DNA of 64,000 nt from positions 62,001 to 126,000 of the forward strand of contig CM017459.1 in the NCBI GenBank assembly GCA_007674295.1, in the 5' to 3' direction. Each line of letters opens with the position of its first letter. The first letter of the stretch is position 1. This document shows, one piece after another, positions 55,728 to 64,000 of this stretch. Source of the DNA: Antonospora locustae. Taxonomy: Eukaryota > Microsporidia. The notes under the pieces were generated by a model that had not been told where the DNA came from, searched no databases, and saw only the letters and a program-made list of their open reading frames with translations. The translations under genes and the position numbers were made by a program.

Positions 55728-57821
55728 ATGTTGATGGCACCTCTTATGCTCTGTGCGGCCTTTTGCACAGAGCTTTTTGAGATAACGGCAGACCAGAGCA
55801 TGCTGCACAACATCTCTGTTAACCTGCTCAAGTCAGACATGAGCTTTCTCAAGGAGCTGATCATGAATTCGATAGATGCAAACCGGAGACTTGCGGTTGC
55901 TGCGGGAGACGAATCTGTGGTAGCGGGAAGAGACATAGTCATCGAGTTTTCGGACGGCTACCTCACCATAGCAGACGGAGGCATTGGAATGGACAAGGAT
56001 GATCTGAGAAACACTATTCTGAAGCTTGGTGGCTCTGGATCCAGAGAGCATTCGGACTGTGTTGGAAAGTTTGGAATTGGGTTTTACTCGTCATTTGTGG
56101 TTGCAGACGAGGTGACCGTTGTGACAAAAAAGTGGAAGAGCGATAAGGCATACAAGGTGATCATGAGGCTTGGAAGCAAAACAGGAGAGGTGAGTGAGGA
56201 TACAAGGAGCGACTTTGGGACGACAGTTACTCTGAGGCTGCGCGGGGACTTCAAAAACGGGATAACGGACGACAAGATTGAGGAGTGGATTTCAACCAAC
56301 CTGCTAGATTCGGGAATTCATAGACACTTTAATGTTTATTACAAGAAAAAAGAGGAAGACAACAAGGAGGATGGCACAGCAGAGAGCAAGCTTGCAAAGG
56401 TGGACTTCATGCCCTGGACCGATTCAAAGGATTTTTCAGCTATGAAGAGTGTATACGAAAAGGTCTTTAAGGGAAAGGGTGATCTGCTCCATGCAGAAAA
56501 GATAGGATTTGAGATTGTGCAGAAGGAGAAGACCGGCGCAGAAGTCCCTGCGTACTTCGAAGTGCTTTTGTTCCTTCCGGAAGTGTTTGACATGAGGTTG
56601 TTTGGAATAGAGAACACAGGTGAGTTTCATCTGTTTGTCTCTGGAATGAAAATGCAAATGCCAAAGCTGAGCGAGTTTCTGCAGCCCTTCTGTGGCATAA
56701 TCACATCAAGCACTGCACTGACAACGTCTACTCGAGAGTCACTTCTAAATAAGGAGGACGAGGAGAGCATGATCGGCCACATCGAGAAGGCCCTTGTACG
56801 GATTATAAGTAGCCTGCACAAGACAGACAAAAGAGACAAGGCTATAAGCAGCTACAATAGCTATGTAAAGAGTGGGGCACTCTCAAAGGGAAGGGAGAAG
56901 GGCAGCATTGGAAAAAAGCTATTTGAGATAGCTGCCTTTGAAACAATGAATGGCACTAAGACGATTGGAGAAATGTGTGATGCGGATGGCGACGAGCTCT
57001 ACTACACGGACGTGTCTCCAAAGCTGGTCAAGATGAGAAAGGATGTTGCAAACCCAAACTTCGACAACATAAGTGTTCCCTTTTTCTTTGTGTCGGGGTT
57101 TGTGGATAATCAGATTGTGTCCATTTATAAGGACCCAAGAAAGAAGACGCTGAAGAACCTGTTCTCAAAGGAGTTTATGGAGAGGGACACCGTCGAGAAC
57201 CTTGAATTTGAGATCTGGGTGAAGTCCTTTTTGGGGACTTTTGTGTCGGATGTTGTCGTCAGCAAGAGGCTGAAGAATGCCCCGTTTGCGCTTAGACTTA
57301 AGGATCAGGCGCTGAGCTCCAACATCAAGCAGATGATAGGAGAGAACACCGTTGACTCCAGCCCCTTCAAGTCAATATTTGTCCAGTTGCCTGTTCTGGA
57401 GTACAATCCGTGCTGCGATGAGGTGAAGGCACTTCTAGCGCTTAGGGGCAGCAACGAGAACTTAGCCAGAAACATTCTCAGGACGTTCGTTGCAGCAGTG
57501 TCCATAGTTAGCACAACCGACATCGATGACAAGGTGGGTGCATACATATCGCTGAAGAATGTATGCAATCACCTGCTTGCGCTGCCTGTCGTGGAGGATG
57601 ACGCTAAGAAGATCGGAGAGGGGAAGAAGCGAGAGGATAGTGCAACAGAAAGCGAAGCCGAAAACGATAGCGAGAACATCGAGGAGAAGACACAGGTTCC
57701 AGAAAAGGCCGATGTCGATGCAGGTATTGCAGATGCAGGTATGGAAGGTAGGGACGAAAAGAGCATTGCTGCATCAACGTCTGAGAAACCCGAAAAGGAC
57801 CTGCTGAGGGAGGAGCTCTGA
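55728..57821 (+). CDS. Hsp90-family chaperone, ER (Grp94-like) type
   Basis: A 697-aa Hsp90 relative. The ATP site keeps E, N and D in FLKELIMNSIDA, the D of ADGGIGM, and the lid KLGGSGS and GKFGIGFYSSF blocks. The middle-domain arginine is in TTSTRESLL. The N-terminus is a hydrophobic run (MLMAPLMLCAAFC) where cytosolic forms have none, suggesting a signal peptide. The C-terminus ends LREEL instead of the cytosolic MEEVD, and REEL fits the published ER-retention pattern [KRHQSA]-[DENQ]-E-L. Both ends point to an ER-lumen Grp94. The ATG directly follows AAGCCC. A cytosolic but divergent Hsp90 is the alternative. Confidence 0.8.
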   Translation: MLMAPLMLCAAFCTELFEITADQSMLHNISVNLLKSDMSFLKELIMNSIDANRRLAVAAGDESVVAGRDIVIEFSDGYLTIADGGIGMDKDDLRNTILKLGGSGSREHSDCVGKFGIGFYSSFVVADEVTVVTKKWKSDKAYKVIMRLGSKTGEVSEDTRSDFGTTVTLRLRGDFKNGITDDKIEEWISTNLLDSGIHRHFNVYYKKKEEDNKEDGTAESKLAKVDFMPWTDSKDFSAMKSVYEKVFKGKGDLLHAEKIGFEIVQKEKTGAEVPAYFEVLLFLPEVFDMRLFGIENTGEFHLFVSGMKMQMPKLSEFLQPFCGIITSSTALTTSTRESLLNKEDEESMIGHIEKALVRIISSLHKTDKRDKAISSYNSYVKSGALSKGREKGSIGKKLFEIAAFETMNGTKTIGEMCDADGDELYYTDVSPKLVKMRKDVANPNFDNISVPFFFVSGFVDNQIVSIYKDPRKKTLKNLFSKEFMERDTVENLEFEIWVKSFLGTFVSDVVVSKRLKNAPFALRLKDQALSSNIKQMIGENTVDSSPFKSIFVQLPVLEYNPCCDEVKALLALRGSNENLARNILRTFVAAVSIVSTTDIDDKVGAYISLKNVCNHLLALPVVEDDAKKIGEGKKREDSATESEAENDSENIEEKTQVPEKADVDAGIADAGMEGRDEKSIAASTSEKPEKDLLREEL

Positions 57822-57974
57822 TTAAACATTTTATTTGGCTTAAGTTGGCTTTCATTCATATATTTTGAATTCAAGGCTTCTGCATAATGTATTTGTATCT
57901 GTGCATTTCTTCTTGGAAAAGCTAGAAAGACCTGTGCACGTCAACCACCATTACTTCAAAGCTAATTGTGTTCT

Positions 57975-58631
57975 CTAGATGGTCGTAGCACATGACACTG
58001 CACTACGTTTTTCTGCAATAACGTAGAAGTTTTCACCATCCTGGCCAGACTCCATAATGACAAGTCCAGACATTGAAACTAGATCGGCGAGCTCTTGCGC
58101 ATGAAAAAGATGGTAGTATCTCCTGTTATCTCTGCAGCCCCCCCACGAAATAAACACATCGCCCGAGCACACAAGCTCTCTGCTTTGAAAGACCTTTTTC
58201 TTCTCGATTATGCAATCGCTCCACACACACACTAAGACCCTTCCACCACGCGCCATAACTCTTGCAATCTCCCGAACAGCAGCTATTCTTCTTTTTTCTG
58301 TGCAAAAATGGTGTATGACTGCCACAGACAGAACCAAGTCAAAGCACCCGTCGATAAACGGCAATTTCAGAGAGTTGCCATGCACAAGTCCATGCGGATT
58401 CTTAGCGCATGCCTGCTGCAGAAGCCCTAGAGAAATATCAACTCCAACCATGCTGCATGTCATTGATCTGCCGTTTCCACAGCCATTGTCTAGTATTAGT
58501 GCACTACTGCTTGCATTTTTCTTTATGAACGCATCCACTACGGGCCATGGTTTTCTGCGTGTCCTTCCAAACTCTGCGGCATTTCGGTTGTAGAACGAAG
58601 CAACATATTTTATTTCTATATTCTCCTCCAT
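57975..58631 (-). CDS. TRM9: tRNA (uridine-34) methyltransferase Trm9
   Basis: A 218-aa SAM-dependent methyltransferase that methylates cm5U34 in tRNA to mcm5U34. Marks: YNRNAAEFGRTRRKPWPVVDAFI, motif I ILDNGCGNGRS, VGVDIS, LPFIDGCFDLVLSVAVIHHF, EKRRIAAVREIARVMARGGRVLV, and RYYHLFHAQEL, all typical of Trm9/ALKBH8. Length resembles yeast Trm9 (279 aa) minus a C-terminal part. The ATG follows GTGCCCTATTTTA. It acts after Elongator, whose subunit Elp1 is encoded in this window. Confidence 0.9.
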   Translation of the reverse strand: MEENIEIKYVASFYNRNAAEFGRTRRKPWPVVDAFIKKNASSSALILDNGCGNGRSMTCSMVGVDISLGLLQQACAKNPHGLVHGNSLKLPFIDGCFDLVLSVAVIHHFCTEKRRIAAVREIARVMARGGRVLVCVWSDCIIEKKKVFQSRELVCSGDVFISWGGCRDNRRYYHLFHAQELADLVSMSGLVIMESGQDGENFYVIAEKRSAVSCATTI

Positions 58632-58740
58632 TAAAATAGGGCACGCATCGCAGATACTTTAACTATGGTGCTTATGAGTAGTGGTAGGCAACTACAAAAA
58701 GCCAAGCTGCTGGGCCACCTGGTTAGCACGAAAAGCAGGG

Positions 58741-60003
58741 TTATCTCCGAATTTCTGTGCTTCTTTTCCTCATAAACTCGGGAATTGCAAAGTTGCACTC
58801 CAGAGACAGGGCAACCAAGTCTCTGCGTATAGAGGCATCATCCTTGCCCACGAAGGAGACACAGCAGCCAGGTGTTTTTCGGCCGGTGCGACCAGCTCGG
58901 TGAATAAATGTTTCAATGTCTTTTGGAAGATCGTAGTTCACAACCAGGTCAACACCCTCAATATCAAGACCCCTTCCTGCAACGTCCGTGCATGCAATGT
59001 ACCTGACGCGCCCTTTCTGCACCATCTCCATAACCTTTTTGCGGTAGTCTGCAGGCTTTTTTCCATGCAGTACGGTGAGAAACGGAAACAGTGTGCTGAG
59101 ATGTTCGCACGTACTTGCGCTATTACAAAAAACCATCATCACTTTACTCTTCTCTCTGTACCGCGACATGAGCACACTAAGCATTTCATGCTTTGCACCG
59201 GCCTCAAGAAACTCTAGATTGACATTTGGGTTTATTGCGCCAACTCTACCCACTACAATTGTAGCCCTTATTCCGACTTTTGCAATTCGAGACGAGGCTG
59301 TAGCCGAAAACAGCTGAGTAGCCTTAAGAGACATGCTTTTCCATATTCTGACAAAGTCATCCTCAAAGCCATCAGCAAGTATCCTGTCCATCTCGTCCAC
59401 AACCAAGTACCTTATGCACCTTATGTCAATAGTTCTGAAGCTCAAATGCTCTACTAACCGTCCCATTGTAGAGACAATGACTCTAGATGCCTGCATGCAT
59501 GACCTTTGCTTCTCAAAAGCATCACCACCGGTAATCAAGACCGACGAGACAAGGTACTTCTGAAACTCTGCATGCACCTGGCTCGCCAGCTCTCGAGTTG
59601 GAACAATGATAAGGAGCACGTCCACACTTGAGAGCATGTGAGCATACGGGAGTACAAAGGCCAGTGTCTTTCCACTGCCTGTCTCAGAAAGCACACATAC
59701 GCTTCGTTCTGCAAGGATATATGGAATGACCTGCATCTGGACAGGCTTCATGTCCTTGAATGGGATTCTATCGAGAATCTTCTTAGAAAGGCCGCAATCA
59801 GACCATCTTGTAAGCATGTCTAGCTTGTCGGTGCACAGTATCTGTATCTGATGCTTGTTCCTCAACACGTCAGAGTGAGACAGCATCTCCGACGTTTGAA
59901 ACATCTTCGCAGAGCGATGCAGTCTTGCCTCTGCACTCTTTTCAAGTATGCTGAGAACTTCTTTCTGTATTCTTGTCAACTTGAAGCTGTCTTCTTTTTT
60001 CAT
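58741..60003 (-). CDS. PRP28: DEAD-box RNA helicase, Prp28-like
   Basis: A 420-aa helicase with all DEAD-box motifs: the Q motif PVQMQ, motif I SETGSGKT (106-113), Ia PTRELA (135-140), motif II DEMD (203-206) in place of DEAD, motif III SATAS (233-237), and in the second lobe TDVAGRGLDI and HRAGRTGR. Segments such as WSDCGLSKKILDRIPFKD and VGRVGAINPNV resemble Prp28/DDX23, which helps release U1 from the 5' splice site; other spliceosomal or ribosomal helicases are possible. The start is the ATG with CCC 14 bases upstream; a GTG further up is ignored. U1-C in this window fits the Prp28 reading. Confidence 0.65.
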   Translation of the reverse strand: MKKEDSFKLTRIQKEVLSILEKSAEARLHRSAKMFQTSEMLSHSDVLRNKHQIQILCTDKLDMLTRWSDCGLSKKILDRIPFKDMKPVQMQVIPYILAERSVCVLSETGSGKTLAFVLPYAHMLSSVDVLLIIVPTRELASQVHAEFQKYLVSSVLITGGDAFEKQRSCMQASRVIVSTMGRLVEHLSFRTIDIRCIRYLVVDEMDRILADGFEDDFVRIWKSMSLKATQLFSATASSRIAKVGIRATIVVGRVGAINPNVNLEFLEAGAKHEMLSVLMSRYREKSKVMMVFCNSASTCEHLSTLFPFLTVLHGKKPADYRKKVMEMVQKGRVRYIACTDVAGRGLDIEGVDLVVNYDLPKDIETFIHRAGRTGRKTPGCCVSFVGKDDASIRRDLVALSLECNFAIPEFMRKRSTEIRR

Positions 60004-60199
60004 ACATGCAACAGGGCTTGTAGAGCTGCGATTAACACAAGTGAAACATGGATACCCCAAGTGTTTACGGTGAGATACCGAGTAGCATACAAGTGACACA
60101 GACGATGCTGTTATTCTGCAAGTTTATATGGTTATAAATGTAATAAAATAATGTATTTCGCAGAGTAATTGACTCGCCATAATAGTGATACAAAATTTA

Positions 60200-61489
60200 T
60201 TATGAATTGTTTAAGTCCTCCGGACCAACATCGTGCGGGTGTCTTCTGTACTTCTCTTGTGCAGAAGGACTTTCGCAATGTGGCTTGACTTTAGCATCGC
60301 TGTTCGCTGTGCTCGGCGTAAACGAATACATTATGTTGCCCTCAGGAGCCAACAGAGAGCCGTAGGTGCTGGTAATTGAGCGGGAGATGCCATTATGTGC
60401 ATAGCTAGAGTCAAGGCCCTGAAAATAGTTGCGGAATCTTGAGTCATGATGCTGTGCCAAAAACTCAGGAACTCTTTTGCCTACGTACTTAAGGCCATGC
60501 AAGTATGCAGAAGGTATTTGATTGTTCTTTTCCAACGAGCCGTGTTCTATGTTCTCGTTGCAACACTGGTTTTCGTATGAAAACACATCACCTCTTCCCA
60601 ATGTCTTGCTGATGCTGCTAAATACCTCGTATCTGTGCAGATACGGAATGCTGGCTATCTGATACGTCTCGGGACCATATTTTTGATAGCAGTCAATGCT
60701 GCCATGTGTGAACGTTTTTGTCCGGTTTTGAAGAACTTTGTTGTAGCACGTGTCACAAATGTTCCTGTTTCCCATATCCTGTCTGCGATAGCACATGAAG
60801 GACGACCTGCAATAGCAGCACGGGAAGCTTATAAAGTCCTTTTTAATGGCCTTTGTGCGGCCCTCGGGTGTTACGGCAAAGGGCCTCGACACGCTATGGA
60901 GCTTTTGATATAGACCACAGGCGTTGCACAGCAGATGGTTTCCGTCCGGACTTTTTCTCCAAGAGGGTGTTGTTGTGACATGGCAATTGGAGCAGACCCT
61001 CATCTTCTTTGACTTTGTAAGGTTGTCGTTGCTACTCCTGTGTTGATAGGACTTCAAGTTCCTTGTATTGGTCAATTTGTAAAACTTCGTCTTGTACTCG
61101 TTCTTTGCATTGTCCAGAATACGACTCATACTCCTAGGTGTCCCTACTTTAAGTTCTCCACATTTTTCGTCCATATATACCTGTCCATGTTTAATGTTTT
61201 TTACGACAGTGCTCTTTCCATATTTCGACCAGATGACGTCATCTAGGTCATTGTAACCTAACGTGTAATTGCATGCCGGAATTTTGTTGTGCAGCGACTC
61301 GAAGCCCAGCAGGTATCCGTAGCTTGCAGCAGAAAACTCATTTTCACCAAAACCCACATAGTCAGGTATTCCGAGACCTGAGTCGTTTTCATATATGCTG
61401 TTTGCCTTATGCTCACTGTTCGACATGCCACTGTCTGACTCCTGGCCATGAAGCATCTGATTTCTCGTCTGATTTGAGTTGAAGCCCAT
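60200..61489 (-). CDS. GATA-type zinc finger transcription factor
   Basis: A 429-aa DNA-binding protein. The GATA finger is C166, C169, C188 and C191 in VCSNCHVTTTPSWRKSPDG and LLCNACGLYQKLH, followed by a basic SRPF...GRTKAIKK tail. Right after it, C224, C227, C245 and C248 form C-x2-C-x17-C-x2-C, a second, degenerate finger without the tryptophan. The N-terminal 160 and C-terminal 180 residues are disordered, rich in Asn, Ser, Gly and Tyr. The expected role is binding GATA sites at promoters. The start has CCC 21 bases upstream, further than usual. Confidence 0.88.
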   Translation of the reverse strand: MGFNSNQTRNQMLHGQESDSGMSNSEHKANSIYENDSGLGIPDYVGFGENEFSAASYGYLLGFESLHNKIPACNYTLGYNDLDDVIWSKYGKSTVVKNIKHGQVYMDEKCGELKVGTPRSMSRILDNAKNEYKTKFYKLTNTRNLKSYQHRSSNDNLTKSKKMRVCSNCHVTTTPSWRKSPDGNHLLCNACGLYQKLHSVSRPFAVTPEGRTKAIKKDFISFPCCYCRSSFMCYRRQDMGNRNICDTCYNKVLQNRTKTFTHGSIDCYQKYGPETYQIASIPYLHRYEVFSSISKTLGRGDVFSYENQCCNENIEHGSLEKNNQIPSAYLHGLKYVGKRVPEFLAQHHDSRFRNYFQGLDSSYAHNGISRSITSTYGSLLAPEGNIMYSFTPSTANSDAKVKPHCESPSAQEKYRRHPHDVGPEDLNNS

Positions 61490-61656
61490 ATTTTGATTTA
61501 TTTCAGATGGGAGCTAAATAGGGGATTTCGTAGATCAGTAATTACGAAAAAACAGCGCAAGAGAGATATCGGGACAAGAAAATCCGGCAGAATGCGCACA
61601 TTCTTCGAGTAATTGTACAAAAGCGCATTTCCCACCATTATCACGATGTAAGTACA

Positions 61657-61836
61657 ATGTTCTCACCCGGTGGCCAGAAACGACATGCTTTTGGTGATGG
61701 TGTCAAATCTGAAAAAGGAACTGCAAAAATTTATTTTGGACAAAAACTACAAGACTTGCTGTGTGATGGTTTAAAGCCAGATAGGCTATGTGGCAGTGCG
61801 CAGTTGAAGGGAAGACATTGCATATGCCTTAAATAA
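61657..61836 (+). CDS. Short ORF, 59 aa, doubtful
   Basis: A 59-codon frame starting MFSPGGQKRHAFG, with lysine-rich middle and cysteine-rich end (RHCICLK). A CCC lies 24 bases upstream, and 9 bases upstream an ATGTAAGT contains a 5' splice-site-like GTAAGT, but no branch site or acceptor is visible. It lies at the left end of a region of decayed coding sequence and may itself be a relic. Confidence 0.25.
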   Translation: MFSPGGQKRHAFGDGVKSEKGTAKIYFGQKLQDLLCDGLKPDRLCGSAQLKGRHCICLK

Positions 61837-62225
61837 CAACCTGTAGCGTCGCTTGCTATGTGGTAAGGTTCATGGGTTGGACTGGCTAGACCCAAAGATC
61901 ATTGGATCTGAACATGCAGAACCCTGCGTGTAACATAAAGTCATAGAAGTGGTCTGTAATCACCAACATCAATTGCCATTGGATAAAACGTACTGAGTGA
62001 ACGTAGAAAGGTAACATACAGGTATCTCAGCGAATCTGTTGGACGTGCGCATTTGGAATTGCGAGCAAATTGCATGTCTTGTTTCTGAAACAAACCTCTG
62101 GTGAAAGTGGCGTGCCTGTTCATCAGAAGTGTATGTTTTGTAGACCGATTTTTTTGTTACCTTCTTTTTCTCTATTCAGATTTCTGTAAGCACCTCTTTC
62201 ATGTTGTCATGTACTTCAAAAAATC
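61837..62225. other. Fragmentary coding-like sequence
   Basis: No intact gene. Short open stretches with coding-like composition lie in different plus frames (for example 61860-61930 and 62019-62090). One 60-codon frame occurs on the minus strand (61941-62123). They may be relics continuous with the pseudogene that follows. Confidence 0.35.
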
Positions 62226-63217
62226 ATGCGCGTGTTCCCTTTGGTGAATTTGCATCGCGGGTATCTAATGCTGGCACGTTATATCTGCATATTGGACTCA
62301 GATAGAAGAGACCCGGTTGCTAGTGGAAAACATCTCCCTAATGGGCTTCAAGCATGAGTTATTCCCAAATCCACACTGAGAAGCATTTTGTGCTAGACAG
62401 TATCTTCTTCCCCAAAATCGCAAGATGTGACGCAGATTAGCGGCAGAAGCATACGGACAGGTTGTCTGACACACACGATGCTCTATGAGCGGCCTTGATC
62501 AGTTACAGGTGCAAACAACAGAACCATGTGTCCAGCACAAGGAAACGGAAGATCGAGTCAACATGCTTTGCATGAGTGCAGGGAGCCTTTTGCGTGGCTG
62601 ACATCATGCTCGCCACAATACCTGCAAACTGAATGCAGGCATCGTTGTTCTGCTAGATGCTATGGAAATGTTCGCTGCATTGAAGAAACTGCTTTTCATA
62701 AACAGGGTGATTGTGCAAGAGAATGACTGGCAGAATGTGTATGTGCTTCTGTACAGATACGGTGTTGCGCATGAGTTCGCAAAAGATGACTTGTTTCTAC
62801 GTGTTTTAGCGAATATACGTCCTGGAAAGAGTCTCTGATCGTAGACATCATGATCTTGGCAAAGAAGAGGAGAAGAGCCAGTTGATGAAATGTACAACAA
62901 GCTGAGATTCTTGCTGATCAAGGTTGACTGATCCAAGTCTTGCACAATAAATATGCACACGAATGTTTATACTCATCAACAGACACACCAGACAATCAGT
63001 CCATCAACGCAATAACGTGTTTTGAGAAAATACCTGCCTGTTCTGCGGGCGCTTTCAAGCAAGATGCAAGCCTGGCTTTATTAGTGTGCATGCAGTCTTT
63101 CAGTATGCGCCACTCACACAGGCATATGTTGCTGCAATTTGTGACATTCAAGATGTATTATCAGAGTCTAAAACACAAAGGTTTTGGGAAGAAAAGCTTC
63201 GAAGCAAGAGCAGCACA
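62226..63217 (+). pseudogene. Broken gene with multiple frameshifts
   Basis: Coding-like open stretches follow one another on the plus strand but jump frame. They are 62226-62357 (43 codons from an ATG, ending in TGA), 62372-62440, 62485-62838 (with an internal TGA at 62599), 62832-62885, 62878-62931 and 62940-63085. The last leads into the open frame ending at 63640, which is already open before its first ATG. Several stretches look clearly protein-like (for example IVVLLDAMEMFAALKKLLF and QNVYVLLYRYGVAHEFAK). No family is recognised. It may be an inactivated lineage gene; a sequence-assembly indel explanation is less likely because neighbouring genes are intact. Confidence 0.5.
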
Positions 63218-63640
63218 ATGTGGTGGTTGGCAATATTCATAGGACTAGCACTTTCTAAAATGGTGGAGTTTGAGTCGCGGTACAAGAAAAAAGCGGCTTC
63301 GGGAAAATACAACATGGAATTTGAGAGGCAGGACTACTACCTGGGACACATGGGAGAGGACTACGATGTTCTAAGAGACTATAAGGCTGTTGATGGTGGC
63401 TTCAATATCACGTTTAACGCTAGCAAGGACGAGATAAAGGTGTATCCCGACACAAACGCCAACACAGTTGTGCTTACAATTGCCCGAAAAACCCCGCACT
63501 TCGTAAAAAAATCAAGATTCAGCATAGTTGTGGGAAACGGCAACCTGTATGATATATTTTTGGAAGAAATAAAAAGGCGCGGAGCCAGCTATGCTGTTCT
63601 TGCGTTGAGAATGAAGGATGAGGGCATCTTCGCTGTCTAG
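63218..63640 (+). CDS. Hypothetical membrane-anchored protein, 140 aa
   Basis: From its first ATG the frame gives MWWLAIFIGLALSKMVEFES, a short signal anchor, followed by a soluble part with beta and helix alternation and the end GASYAVLALRMKDEGIFAV. The open frame and coding-like sequence extend 44 codons upstream of this ATG with no ATG and no CCC signal. So this may be the intact 3' part of the broken gene before it rather than a complete gene. Function unknown. Confidence 0.4.
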   Translation: MWWLAIFIGLALSKMVEFESRYKKKAASGKYNMEFERQDYYLGHMGEDYDVLRDYKAVDGGFNITFNASKDEIKVYPDTNANTVVLTIARKTPHFVKKSRFSIVVGNGNLYDIFLEEIKRRGASYAVLALRMKDEGIFAV

Positions 63641-63743
63641 TGTTGCAAGGGCATACTTTGCATGCGTGCTGCTTGAGCACAGCCGGTAACATGTACTGCG
63701 AAACGCAAGCGTGTTTTGTTTAGTGTTAAGCTTTAAAACAAAA

Positions 63744-64000
63744 ATGCATATGGACACAATGCTTGCTGTACCAAGTAAGCATATCAATGTTGCCGAGCGG
63801 GCATGCATGATCGTTAGTCGAGGGCTCAGGTGGAGCAGCACAGGCAGGCCGTGGACATCCGCAAGGCCCTCTGTTTTTGCAGCACGCGGGTACATGCCTG
63901 CACCTGTGCGAAGAGAATTTGAAAGGCCAATCACACTCTTGGACCTGAGTAGAATTAACTACGAAAGTGGAAAGCACTTTGTCCCCAAAAAAGCGTCTGA
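63744..64000 (+). CDS. Partial gene at right edge, possible organelle presequence
   Basis: A frame of 85 codons from ATG that stays open to the window end. The first 55 residues are rich in Arg, Ser and Ala with very few acidic residues (segments such as SRGLRWSSTGRPWTSARPSV and FAARGYMPAPVRR), resembling a mitochondrial or mitosomal targeting sequence. The rest (LLDLSRINYESGKHF) is too short to assign. No CCC signal precedes it. The gene continues beyond the window. Confidence 0.4.
   Translation, partial: MHMDTMLAVPSKHINVAERACMIVSRGLRWSSTGRPWTSARPSVFAARGYMPAPVRREFERPITLLDLSRINYESGKHFVPKKAS

Noticed and set aside
61646..61676. Short intron at ATGTAAGT
   Set aside because: The donor-like GTAAGT is present, but there is no branch site or convincing AG acceptor within the usual 20-50 bases.
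63512..63934. 140-codon minus-strand frame near the right end
   Set aside because: It is antisense to the 140-aa gene and to the partial gene, which both look better.

Overview
The window looks like a piece of a microsporidian nuclear genome, or that of a very close fungal relative. Every recognisable gene is eukaryotic and almost all are intronless. They sit 30-250 bases apart on both strands, and many proteins are shorter than their yeast or human relatives (Rpn2 790 aa, a CPSF_A-type protein 913 aa). About three quarters of the supported start codons have a CCC run (once GGG) within about 15 bases upstream, often preceded by a T-rich stretch. A CCC/GGG start-proximal signal is known from Encephalitozoon and other microsporidia. 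I used it to choose starts and to find genes under 60-80 codons.

Layout. 1-4.47 kb is very AT-rich and nearly gene-free, holding only a tRNA-Ser(CGA) at its inner edge. It may be subtelomeric or centromere-like sequence. 4.5-7.4 kb carries U1 snRNP C, an exosome RNase PH subunit (Rrp45 type), proteasome beta-3, ribosomal protein uL5 and a small SRP9-like protein. 7.5-12.5 kb has a GC-rich karyopherin, a structured region with an RNase P/MRP-type signature, and three unrecognised genes. 12.6-30.1 kb is a dense block: CCT4, Mps1 kinase, ThrRS, an Rrn7-like Pol I factor, a solenoid protein, Rpn2, an Nup98-type nucleoporin, TFIIA small subunit, an SM protein, deoxyhypusine hydroxylase and hypothetical genes. 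After a 1.1 kb gap with RNA-like structure, 31.2-39.5 kb holds a CPSF_A protein, a Rho-type GTPase, Clp1, Utp7, Tap42 and mevalonate-diphosphate decarboxylase. 39.5-47.2 kb holds a coiled-coil protein, Elongator subunit Elp1 and small or membrane proteins. 47.4-61.5 kb holds a P5A ATPase (Spf1), an unrecognised 591-aa protein, the NatB catalytic subunit, Rfc3, an SHD (Spa2/GIT) protein, an ER-type Hsp90, Trm9, a Prp28-like DEAD-box protein and a GATA factor. 61.5-63.2 kb is decayed coding sequence. It ends in a short open gene and a partial gene that runs off the right edge.

Functional links. RNA processing is over-represented: U1-C, the Prp28-like protein, the CPSF_A protein, Clp1, the exosome subunit, Utp7 and candidate structured RNAs. 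The presence of U1-C argues that splicing is retained. Elp1 and Trm9 act in sequence on wobble uridine of tRNA. Secretory-pathway functions are Spf1, the SM protein, the ER Hsp90 and possibly a Get1-like protein. Protein homeostasis functions are CCT4, Rpn2, Pup3 and Hsp90.

I found no bacterial-type systems, CRISPR arrays or intact transposons. The points most worth a second look are the RNase P/MRP-like locus, the decayed region near the right end, the ER-type Hsp90, the nucleoporin that ends exactly at its usual self-cleavage residue, and several genes or RNAs too small for standard ORF thresholds.
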